DNA from: Methylomonas sp.
GTDB lineage: Bacteria > Pseudomonadota > Gammaproteobacteria > Methylococcales > Methylomonadaceae
Length of the DNA stretch: 13,500 bases
Direction of reading: 5' to 3'
Assembly: GCA_026990815.1 (NCBI GenBank)
Contig: JALXCS010000290.1
Location: 1 to 13,500, forward strand
A model generated the notes under the pieces. The model searched no databases. It was not told where the DNA came from and saw only the letters and a program-made list of their open reading frames with translations. Positions within the stretch are counted from its first letter, which is position 1. Each line of letters opens with the position of its first letter. The position numbers were made by a program, and so were the translations under genes. Shown here one piece after another: positions 1-6,647 of this stretch.

Positions 1-94
1 CATGAACAGACTTAATCATCGTCCACGAAAAACGCTGAATTTTAAAACCCCTCATGAAGTTTTTTTTGGAAATGCTCAGCGTAAGGCTGCATGA
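1..94 (+). CDS. IS30-family transposase, C-terminal end only (5' end outside window)
   Basis: Reading from base 2, thirty codons run to a TGA at 92-94. The peptide contains LNHRPRKTLNFKTPHEVFF, which matches the well-known C-terminal signature of IS30-family DDE transposases (consensus like LNxRPRKxLxFxTPxExF). In the family this stretch closes the integrase-core domain that cuts and joins transposon ends. Everything upstream, including the catalytic DDE residues and the start codon, lies outside the window, so I cannot tell whether the gene is intact. The stop is followed within about 10 bases by a sequence that looks like the IS right end, as expected for this compact family. Family assignment rests on recall of the motif, not on a search. 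Confidence 0.85.
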   Translation, partial: MNRLNHRPRKTLNFKTPHEVFFGNAQRKAA

Positions 95-128
95 ATACTA
101 AAATTGCACTTCGGAGTTGAATTCGCGC
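1..128 (+). mobile_element. Right end of an IS30-family insertion sequence
   Basis: The transposase tail is followed at about 104-127 by TTGCACTTCGGAGTTGAATT and CGCG. IS30-family right ends typically carry a TTGCACTT...TTGAATTCGC-like terminal repeat just after the transposase stop, so this is taken as the right inverted repeat. The exact boundary (about 127-130) is uncertain because the left end and the short target duplication lie outside the window. The element lies about 115 bases upstream of flhA, pointing toward it. In related clusters this position commonly belongs to flhB. Confidence 0.65.
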
Positions 129-149
129 AATAACTTATCTCCATTTCAT

Positions 150-179
150 GGGTTTTTGTCAAGTACAGAGGTAAAACCC
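150..179. other. Inverted repeat between the IS end and the flhA promoter
   Basis: GGGTTTT at 150-156 is complementary to AAAACCC at 173-179, with a 16-base loop. One further pair forms (T149 with A181) if C180 is bulged. There is no T-run directly after it, so it is not a convincing intrinsic terminator. It could be a weak terminator for transcription leaving the IS, a regulator site, or chance. Confidence 0.25.
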
Positions 180-187
180 CAACAGTT

Positions 188-203
188 TGGCACGAATGAT
201 GTT
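188..203 (+). promoter_or_regulatory. Putative sigma-54 (RpoN) promoter for flhA
   Basis: TGGCAC at 188-193 is a perfect -24 element, and ATGTT at 199-203 sits at the correct spacing for the -12 element (consensus TTGCW; the G is kept, the C is T). The longer match TTTGGCACGA also fits the consensus. Transcription would begin near 213-216, about 30 bases before the flhA start. In Pseudomonas the flhA operon depends on RpoN and the activator FleQ, which supports the call. The IS ends only 60 bases upstream, so any FleQ site farther up may have been displaced. Confidence 0.55.
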
Positions 204-243
204 TATTTTTTTTCTGACATAAATACCAATGAAAATTTGACAC

Positions 244-2334
244 ATGGATATTAACCGAATCAAAAACGTCCTTCAGGAACTTCCCTTATCAGGCTTGGGT
301 GCACCTTTAGTGGTCCTGATTATGCTAGCAATGGTTATTATTCCAATGCCTGCATTTTTACTGGATTTGTTTTTTACTTTTAATATCGCATTTTCCTTAA
401 TTATTTTGTTGGTGGTTATTTATACCCTGAAGCCTCTGGAGTTTGCGGTATTTCCAACGGTTATTTTAATTGCCACGTTATTGCGATTGGTTTTGAATGT
501 TGCCTCTACCAGAATTGTATTGTTAGAAGGGCATAATGGTGGTGATGCTGCAGGTAAGGTAATTGAAGCTTTTGGTGCTTTTGTTATCGGTGGCAATTTC
601 GCTGTGGGTATTGTGGTATTCGCTATCTTAGTTGTTATAAATTTTGTCGTTGTAACCAAAGGTGCTGGCCGAATTGCTGAAGTTGGAGCAAGATTCACTT
701 TGGATGCCATGCCTGGTAAACAAATGGCGATTGATGCAGATTTGAATACCGGTGTGATTACTCAGGATGAAGCGAGGGAGCGACGGGAAGAAATTGCTGC
801 AGAAGCTGATTTTTATGGGTCGATGGATGGTGCCAGCAAGTTTGTACGTGGCGATGCAGTAGCCGGGATCATCATTTTATTTGTCAATGTGATTGGTGGT
901 TTGGTGATCGGCATGGGGCAGCATAGCATGAGTTTTTCCGATGCCGGTGAAGTTTATGTATTGTTGACCATTGGTGATGGTCTGGTTGCTCAGATTCCAT
1001 CATTATTATTATCAACAGCATCTGCGATTGTTGTTACCCGAGTAAGGGGCAGCCGCCAGGATATTGGCAAGCAGGTCTCAAGTCAGTTATTTACCAATCC
1101 AAGAGTATTATTAATTACTGCGGCAGTCATGGGCTTGTTGGGAATAATTCCGGGAATGCCAAATCTGGTTTTTATTCTGTTAGCCTCATCATTGTCAGGG
1201 ATTGCCTGGTTGCTGAATCGACAAACTAAACAGGCTGAATTAGTAGAGGTAGAACAAGCGGCGATGCCTGCTCCTGTTTCCGAGGTTAAGGAACTGGGAT
1301 GGGATGATGTGCATCAGGTTGACATTATCGGGCTTGAAGTGGGCTATCGACTGATTCCTCTTGTAGATAAAAATCAGGGGGGGCAATTAATGACCAGGAT
1401 CAAGGGAGTTAGAAAAAAATTGTCGCAGGAATTGGGCTTTCTGATTCCCTCAGTCCATATTCGAGATAACCTGGATTTAGTTCCCACCGTTTACCGGATT
1501 TCATTAATGGGGGTAATAGTGGGTGAGGCCGAAGTGATGCCAGACAAGGAAATGGCAATCAATCCCGGAAAGGTTTTCGGCCATTTGGAAGGCATTGCTT
1601 GTACTGATCCGGCTTTTGGGCTTGAGGCAGTGTGGATTGAACCTAATCAAAAGGATCATGCCCAGACTCTTGGGTACACAGTTGTTGATCCTGGGACGGT
1701 TATTGCCACACATTTAAGTCATTTGCTGCAAACTCATGCATATGAATTATTCAGTTATGAAGAGGCCCAACAACTTCTGGATAATTTAAGTGAAACAGCG
1801 CCGAAACTGGTTGAGGGGTTGGTTCCTAAAATTCTTCCTCTCGGGATTATTGTCAAAGTGTTGCAAAATCTGTTGCAAGAGAAAGTACATATCAGAGATA
1901 TGCGGACCATTGTCGAAACTTTGGCGGAGTTCGGCACTAAAAGTCAAGATCCGGACATTCTGACATCGGCTGTGCGGGCAGCATTGGGCCGCTCAATCGT
2001 ACAGGAAATCAGTGGTGTTCAGAAAGAACTGCCTGTTATTACTCTGGAGCCTGATCTGGAACAGTTATTGCAGCAGTCCTTGCAAACGGCGGGAGAGAGC
2101 GGTGCCGGAATTGAACCAGGATTGGCGGAACAAATGTTCAAATCATTACAGGAAAGCGCTGAAAAAATGGAAATGGAAGGTAAAGCGGCAATTTTGCTGG
2201 TTTCATCCTATATTCGACCCTGGTTGGCCAGATTCGTCCGTCATTCAATTTCGGGGTTGCATGTGTTGGCCTATAACGAAATTCCTGAAGACCGGCAGGT
2301 CAAGGTTATTTCAACAGTTGGTCAGCGTGCATAA
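244..2334 (+). CDS. flhA: FlhA, flagellar type III export gate protein
   Basis: FlhA forms the nonameric inner-membrane export gate that uses the proton gradient to pass flagellar subunits. The 696-residue product has the family length. Its N-terminal half (about 20-325) holds the expected eight hydrophobic segments, including NVASTR at 85-90 after the third. The FHIPEP-family signature is at about 139-164 (AGRIAEVGARFTLDAMPGKQ), and VRGDAVAG at 201-208 carries the conserved Asp204. The C-terminal part (about 345-696) is the cytosolic ring domain that docks chaperone-substrate complexes. The start is the first possible one, because an in-frame TGA lies at 238-240. No Shine-Dalgarno sequence is visible before it. 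flhF follows after 18 bases. flhB, the usual upstream partner, is not seen; the IS is there instead. Confidence 0.97.
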   Translation: MDINRIKNVLQELPLSGLGAPLVVLIMLAMVIIPMPAFLLDLFFTFNIAFSLIILLVVIYTLKPLEFAVFPTVILIATLLRLVLNVASTRIVLLEGHNGGDAAGKVIEAFGAFVIGGNFAVGIVVFAILVVINFVVVTKGAGRIAEVGARFTLDAMPGKQMAIDADLNTGVITQDEARERREEIAAEADFYGSMDGASKFVRGDAVAGIIILFVNVIGGLVIGMGQHSMSFSDAGEVYVLLTIGDGLVAQIPSLLLSTASAIVVTRVRGSRQDIGKQVSSQLFTNPRVLLITAAVMGLLGIIPGMPNLVFILLASSLSGIAWLLNRQTKQAELVEVEQAAMPAPVSEVKELGWDDVHQVDIIGLEVGYRLIPLVDKNQGGQLMTRIKGVRKKLSQELGFLIPSVHIRDNLDLVPTVYRISLMGVIVGEAEVMPDKEMAINPGKVFGHLEGIACTDPAFGLEAVWIEPNQKDHAQTLGYTVVDPGTVIATHLSHLLQTHAYELFSYEEAQQLLDNLSETAPKLVEGLVPKILPLGIIVKVLQNLLQEKVHIRDMRTIVETLAEFGTKSQDPDILTSAVRAALGRSIVQEISGVQKELPVITLEPDLEQLLQQSLQTAGESGAGIEPGLAEQMFKSLQESAEKMEMEGKAAILLVSSYIRPWLARFVRHSISGLHVLAYNEIPEDRQVKVISTVGQRA

Positions 2335-2352
2335 ATAATTTGAGAGGTTACG

Positions 2353-3726
2353 ATGAAAATTAAAAGGTTTGTTGCTGCTGATATTCGTCAGGCAATGCGA
2401 ATGGTCAAAGAAGAGCTGGGTGCTGATGCGGTGATTATGTCCAATCGTTCGATATCAGAAGGGGTTGAAATTGTCGCTGCGAAAGATTTTGATGAAAAGG
2501 TTATTCACGATAAATTACCTAAAAAGCAGCAGCCTCAAATTAAACCTCAGCAAAAGACTGAAACAAATACCAAGCCGGTGCATATTGTCAGGAGCCAGCG
2601 AAAACGTCAGGCCGATGGCAGTACTCCTGAAATTCCAAGGCGCAGGTCAACAGATCAATATTTGGGTTATGCAGAGCGGGTGGCGCTAAATGCTGCAAGA
2701 TCAAAAGCAAACAGCATTAAGGTAGATGAGGAAACACGAACATCGGCTGCAATTAAGCCGGCAATATCAGCCTTGGCGGACTCAAAGTCTTCAGAAAGTC
2801 AGAATAATATATTGCTGGAAATGCAAAAGGAATTGAGGGCATTAAAAGCAGCATTGGACAACAAGTTGATTGAACCTGAAAAACAATCTCAGCCTAAAAA
2901 TAATCCTATCTGCCTTGATTTGCTACGGAAACTGACAGAGCTTGGTATTGCGAAAAAGCAGGGTATTAAAATTGCCAACCGCTTGTCTGGTCATACTGAT
3001 GGTGATCTCGCTTGGGGAAAAGCCCTGGAAATGTTGGGGCGCACCTTGTTCACTGTCGAAAAATCAATTTTGATGACAGGCGGAATTATTGCATTGGTTG
3101 GACCTACGGGGGTTGGTAAAACTACGACTATCGCCAAATTAGCTGCAAAATATATTTTACAGCACGGTCCTGGAACAGTCGCGCTAATTACCACAGATAA
3201 TTACCGAATCGGTGCTCATGAGCAAATTAATACCTATGGCCGTATTTTAGATGTACCCGTAAAAGTGACTGTTGATGGTAATGATTTACAACAACACATT
3301 ACCAGTTTTTCAGAAAAGCAACTAGTATTAATAGATACAGCGGGAATGAGTCAGCGGGATATTCGGGTGGCTGATCAGATTTCGATTTTGCAACAAAATA
3401 ATTTGCAGGTTCAGTCCTATTTGGTGATGTCGGCAACGACCCAGTTGAAAACCATGAATGAAATAATAAATGCTTTTCAAATTTTTAACCCAGAAGCGGC
3501 GATTTTGACCAAACTTGATGAAATTGTCATGAAAGGCCCTGCAATTTCTGCCTTGACAGAAAACCAACTGCCATTAGCCTTTGTGACTAACGGACAACAA
3601 GTTCCGGAAGATATTCATGAAATAGAACCATTGGGATTTGTTAGTCAATGTGCCCAGGAAGTTGAACAGGAACAGCTGGAAAAGTTGCAGACCAGTGATG
3701 AATGGATAACCGAAGAGTATGCGTAA
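2353..3726 (+). CDS. flhF: FlhF, SRP-family GTPase setting polar flagellar position
   Basis: FlhF is a relative of the signal recognition particle GTPases Ffh and FtsY. It goes to the cell pole and recruits the first flagellar basal-body parts. The N-terminal B domain (about 1-180) starts with a conserved MKIKRFVAADIRQAMRMVKE block, then becomes basic and low in complexity. A helical N domain follows, then the G domain. The P-loop is GPTGVGKTT at 250-258; other GTPase motifs are TDNYRIGAHEQ at 281-291, DTAGMSQRD at 328-336, TKLDE at 386-390 and the closing VTNGQQVPEDI at 411-421. A good ribosome site (GAGAGG, 2342-2347) lies 5 bases before the ATG. Its 3' end overlaps flhG by 8 bases, so the two are probably made together. 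Confidence 0.97.
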   Translation: MKIKRFVAADIRQAMRMVKEELGADAVIMSNRSISEGVEIVAAKDFDEKVIHDKLPKKQQPQIKPQQKTETNTKPVHIVRSQRKRQADGSTPEIPRRRSTDQYLGYAERVALNAARSKANSIKVDEETRTSAAIKPAISALADSKSSESQNNILLEMQKELRALKAALDNKLIEPEKQSQPKNNPICLDLLRKLTELGIAKKQGIKIANRLSGHTDGDLAWGKALEMLGRTLFTVEKSILMTGGIIALVGPTGVGKTTTIAKLAAKYILQHGPGTVALITTDNYRIGAHEQINTYGRILDVPVKVTVDGNDLQQHITSFSEKQLVLIDTAGMSQRDIRVADQISILQQNNLQVQSYLVMSATTQLKTMNEIINAFQIFNPEAAILTKLDEIVMKGPAISALTENQLPLAFVTNGQQVPEDIHEIEPLGFVSQCAQEVEQEQLEKLQTSDEWITEEYA

Positions 3727-4591
3727 AAAACCAGATCAAGCAGCAGGAATCAGAAAAATGAAACAAGTCAAACCTGTTCGGGTTATTGCCATTGCAAGTG
3801 GAAAAGGTGGTGTTGGCAAAACCAATTTATCGGTCAATCTTGGGGTGGCAATGGCCAAATTAGGGCGCCAGGTGGCATTGCTCGATGCAGATATGGGTTT
3901 GGCTAATGTAGATGTATTATTGGGTATTCGGCCGCAATTTAATTTGTCGCATGTACTGACAGGTGAAAAATCCCTGGCAGATATTATGCTGGAAGGACCG
4001 GCAGGAATGAAGGTAATTCCTGCCTCTTCTGGTATTCAAAAAATGTCAGATCTTTCAAATGTAGAGCAGGGCGCCATTATTCATGCGTTTAGTGAAATGG
4101 ATGATAATCTCGACATTTTGATTATTGATACTGCGGCAGGTATTTCACCAAGCGTGGTGAATTTTGCCAGAGCTAGCCAGGAGTTGATTATCGTGGTTTG
4201 TGATGAACCAACATCATTAACCGATGCATACGCATTTATCAAGTTGCTAAACCGGGATTATGGCGTTAACCATTTTCATGTGCTTTGTAATATGGTGAAG
4301 TCAATGCAGCAAGGCCAGCTGTTATTTAATAAATTGACTAAAGTAACCGATAACTATCTGGATGTGAACTTGCAGTTTTCTGGCGCTATTCCGTACGATG
4401 AGGATTTACGAAAATCAGTACAAAAACAGAATGCAGTCATTGAGGTCTATCCAAATTCCAAAGTATCAAAAGCCATTAATGATGTCGCTCGAAGAATTGA
4501 TAACTGGCCAATAAAAACCAAATCTGATGGTTATTTGGAGTTTTTTGTTGAAAGAATGATCGAATACAGTATCCAGGAGGCTGTTGCGTGA
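3719..4591 (+). CDS. flhG: FlhG/FleN, MinD-like ATPase controlling flagellar number
   Basis: FlhG (FleN in Pseudomonas) limits flagellar number by restraining FlhF and, in Pseudomonas, the activator FleQ. The 290-residue product has a MinD/ParA-type Walker A, KGGVGKTN at 29-36, a LLDADMGLANVD block at 54-65 and DTAAG at 137-141. LEFFVERM near the C-terminus (273-280) matches the FleN family and probably belongs to the MinD-like membrane-targeting tail. The ATG at 3719 was chosen over the internal ATG at 3758 because it keeps DQAAGIRKM (residues 6-14). This fits the DQAxxLR helix known from FlhG proteins to stimulate the FlhF GTPase. Pseudomonas FleN starts nearer the P-loop as I remember it. 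The start lies inside the end of flhF; GAAGAG just before it is too close to be an ideal ribosome site, so coupling is likely. Confidence 0.96.
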   Translation: MRKKPDQAAGIRKMKQVKPVRVIAIASGKGGVGKTNLSVNLGVAMAKLGRQVALLDADMGLANVDVLLGIRPQFNLSHVLTGEKSLADIMLEGPAGMKVIPASSGIQKMSDLSNVEQGAIIHAFSEMDDNLDILIIDTAAGISPSVVNFARASQELIIVVCDEPTSLTDAYAFIKLLNRDYGVNHFHVLCNMVKSMQQGQLLFNKLTKVTDNYLDVNLQFSGAIPYDEDLRKSVQKQNAVIEVYPNSKVSKAINDVARRIDNWPIKTKSDGYLEFFVERMIEYSIQEAVA

Positions 4592-5325
4592 AAGGAACGG
4601 CAATGTATAACGCGGTCAAGAAAACCGCGGAAGACATTGATGTATTGCAACATGTTTCTCTAGTTAAACGCATTGCCTATCATTTGCTGGCTAAATTACC
4701 TGATTCGGTGCTTGTCGATGATTTGATTCAGGCAGGTATGCTGGGTTTATTAGAGGCAGCAAAAAATTATGACTCTTCACAAGGCGCATCTTTTGAAACC
4801 TATGCGGGTATTCGTATTCGTGGTTCGATGCTGGATGAAGTTAGGCGCTCAGACTGGACACCACGGTCAGTACATAAAAAATCAAGGATGGTGGCTGAAG
4901 CCATTCGGGAAATAGAAAACAAGACGGGAAAAGATGCCAAGGATAGTGAAGTAGCAGATTTTTTGGGGATGGGCCTTGATGAGTACTATCAAGTATTGCA
5001 AGACTCAAACAGCAGTAAGACTTTTAGTATTGAAGAGCTGATCCAGACGGGTGATCAGTTTCTGGAACAAAATGCCGAGCAGCAAGCTGGCCCTGCAGAA
5101 AATCAGATTAAACAGGATTTTATGAAGGCATTGGCCCAAGCAATTACTGATTTGCCGGAACGAGAAAAACTGGTTGTATCACTTTATTATGATGATGAAT
5201 TAAACCTCAAGGAAATAGGTCAGGTTTTGGGTGTTGGTGAATCTAGAATTAGCCAAATCAGCAGTCAGGCCATGTTAAGACTTCGTGCAAGATTAGAAGA
5301 TTGGTTGGAAGCCCCATCTCGTTAG
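4588..5325 (+). CDS. fliA: FliA, flagellar sigma-28 factor
   Basis: FliA directs RNA polymerase to late flagellar and chemotaxis promoters and is held inactive by FlgM until the hook is complete. The 245-residue product has region 2 at about 22-90 (VKRIAYHLLAKLP, DDLIQAGMLGLLEAAKNYD, then FETYAGIRIRGSMLDEVR). Region 3 follows to about 150. Region 4 carries a helix-turn-helix at about 205-230 (LNLKEIGQVLGVGESRISQI). The GTG start at 4588 is preferred because AGGAGG (4575-4580) lies exactly 7 bases before it. An ATG at 4603 with a weaker AAGGAA is the alternative and would cost five residues. The GTG overlaps the flhG stop (GTGA), so the genes are translationally coupled. Confidence 0.97.
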   Translation: MKGTAMYNAVKKTAEDIDVLQHVSLVKRIAYHLLAKLPDSVLVDDLIQAGMLGLLEAAKNYDSSQGASFETYAGIRIRGSMLDEVRRSDWTPRSVHKKSRMVAEAIREIENKTGKDAKDSEVADFLGMGLDEYYQVLQDSNSSKTFSIEELIQTGDQFLEQNAEQQAGPAENQIKQDFMKALAQAITDLPEREKLVVSLYYDDELNLKEIGQVLGVGESRISQISSQAMLRLRARLEDWLEAPSR

Positions 5326-5366
5326 TAGTCTCCAGATGATTGTTGAAAAAATCTGTAACTACTAAC
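5321..5366. other. Imperfect hairpin spanning the fliA stop and the start of the fliA-cheY gap
   Basis: GTTAGTAGT (5321-5329) is a perfect 9-base complement of ACTACTAAC (5358-5366). Inside it, CAGAT (5333-5337) pairs with ATCTG (5351-5355), leaving a 13-base loop and a small internal loop. The left arm contains the fliA stop codon. The bases that follow (AATTTGTCTATACTTT) are T-rich but not a clean T-run, so this may be a weak terminator, an mRNA processing site or a regulator site. The rest of the 177-base gap before cheY is AT-rich. I found no clear sigma-28 or sigma-54 promoter in it, only scattered -10-like hexamers. Confidence 0.45.
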
Positions 5367-5502
5367 AATTTGTCTATACTTTGATACACAGGAAGTGAGA
5401 ATTTTGTCGTTTGGAGAAGAGCATAACTCTATTCATCCGAATATAGAATTCCTACTCCATTATTAATAATGTTTTATGTCAGTTTAAGTTTGGAGAGAAC
5501 CC

Positions 5503-5889
5503 TTGGATAAAAATATGAAAATTCTTGTTGTTGATGATTTTTCAACAATGAGGCGAATCGTAAAAAATCTATTAAAGGATCTTGGGTTTACCAATACCGT
5601 AGAAGCCGATGATGGAAAAACAGCATTACCGATTCTTCAGGCAGGTGGTATAGATTTTTTAGTAACGGATTGGAATATGCCGGGAATGACAGGTATTGAT
5701 TTGTTGAAGGCAGTTAGAGCAGATCCCAATTTAGTAAATTTGCCTGTATTGATGGTAACGGCTGAAGCAAAACGTGATCAGATTGTCATGGCTGCACAAG
5801 CAGGTGTAAATGGCTATGTGATTAAACCATTCACGGCAGCGACACTGAAAGAAAAAATTGAAAAGATTTTTGAACGAATAGACGCTTGA
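5503..5889 (+). CDS. cheY: CheY, chemotaxis response regulator
   Basis: CheY carries the phosphoryl signal from CheA to the flagellar motor switch (FliM). The product is a single receiver domain of 128 residues, the usual length. It has the acidic pair Asp11-Asp12, phosphoacceptor Asp56 (in VTDWNMPGMTG), Thr86, Tyr105 and Lys108 (VIKPF). The DDFSTMRRIVKNLL helix is typical of motor-binding CheY. A TTG start at 5503 is chosen because GGAGAG (5492-5497) lies 5 bases before it. The ATG at 5515 would lie 17 bases from that site, and the longer N-terminus resembles E. coli CheY. Closely related Pseudomonas CheY, as I remember it, begins at the MKIL that the ATG would give, so the ATG remains possible. 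cheZ follows after 16 bases. Confidence 0.97.
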   Translation: MDKNMKILVVDDFSTMRRIVKNLLKDLGFTNTVEADDGKTALPILQAGGIDFLVTDWNMPGMTGIDLLKAVRADPNLVNLPVLMVTAEAKRDQIVMAAQAGVNGYVIKPFTAATLKEKIEKIFERIDA

Positions 5890-5905
5890 GCCAGAGGAGT
5901 GGTCA

Positions 5906-6637
5906 ATGACAAATTTAAACCTGGAAAACCGACTTGCTCTAGCCAAAGATCTGGTTGCTGCACTCGAAAACAATGATGAAGCAAGGGCTGAACAATTATG
6001 TGATGAACTGGCAGGTATTCGAGAATCCTCACTCTACCAGGAAATTGGATATTTAACGCGGCAACTTCATGACACCATGAACAGTTTTTCGGCTGATTCG
6101 ACATTTACTGATATTGCTGAAAATGAAATTCCTGATGCCAAGGAAAGATTGCAGTATGTCATAACCATGACTGAACAGGCTGCAAATCAGACATTGACAG
6201 TTGTGGAAGATTTAATGCCGGTTTCACAGGAATTACATCAGCAGGCTCACAACTTGGCAGAAAACTGGCAGCGGTTTTTGATTAAGAAAATGCCTTTTGA
6301 TGAATTCAAGGATATGAGTCAAGAGTTGACAGAACATTTTAAATATTCAGTTGGCGCGGTTGAACAAATTCAAAAGGGTCTGAATGAAGTTTTAATGGCA
6401 CAGGGCTTTCAGGATATTACCGGGCAGATTATTCGCAAGGTCATTAACCTGGTTCAGAGTCTTGAAGAAAACATGGTAGAGATCATTAAGGTTTCAGGAA
6501 ATAAAAACCATCTGGAAAAAAACTCCAAGCAACAGGATTTGCCGGGTCCTGTAGTACCCAAAGTTGATGATAGAAATAATGATGTAGCAACCAGTCAGGA
6601 TGATGTGGATGATCTTTTGTCGAGTTTAGGTTTCTGA
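5906..6637 (+). CDS. cheZ: CheZ, CheY-phosphate phosphatase
   Basis: CheZ speeds loss of phosphate from CheY and so ends the signal. The 243-residue product has the long helical-hairpin region (about 35-195) of the family. It has the active-site block AQGFQDITGQ at 165-174, whose Asp170 and Gln174 correspond to Asp143 and Gln147 of E. coli CheZ. After a polar linker (about 197-230) it ends in DDVDDLLSSLGF, the conserved CheY-binding tail peptide. A strong ribosome site (AGAGGAG, 5893-5899) precedes the ATG. It lies between cheY and cheA with short gaps, as in other polar-flagellate gammaproteobacteria. Confidence 0.97.
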   Translation: MTNLNLENRLALAKDLVAALENNDEARAEQLCDELAGIRESSLYQEIGYLTRQLHDTMNSFSADSTFTDIAENEIPDAKERLQYVITMTEQAANQTLTVVEDLMPVSQELHQQAHNLAENWQRFLIKKMPFDEFKDMSQELTEHFKYSVGAVEQIQKGLNEVLMAQGFQDITGQIIRKVINLVQSLEENMVEIIKVSGNKNHLEKNSKQQDLPGPVVPKVDDRNNDVATSQDDVDDLLSSLGF

Positions 6638-6647
6638 GGAAAATAAC

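Noticed and set aside
2012..2338. 108-codon plus-strand frame inside the 3' end of flhA
   Set aside because: It is a shifted reading of conserved flhA sequence with Trp/Cys-rich, non-protein-like composition.
5343..5380. TTGAAA and TATACT as a sigma-70 promoter before cheY
   Set aside because: The spacer is 26 bases, far from the 16-18 needed.
5436..5443. TCCGAATA resembling a sigma-28 -10 element (GCCGATAA) before cheY
   Set aside because: There is no TAAA-like -35 element at the required spacing upstream.
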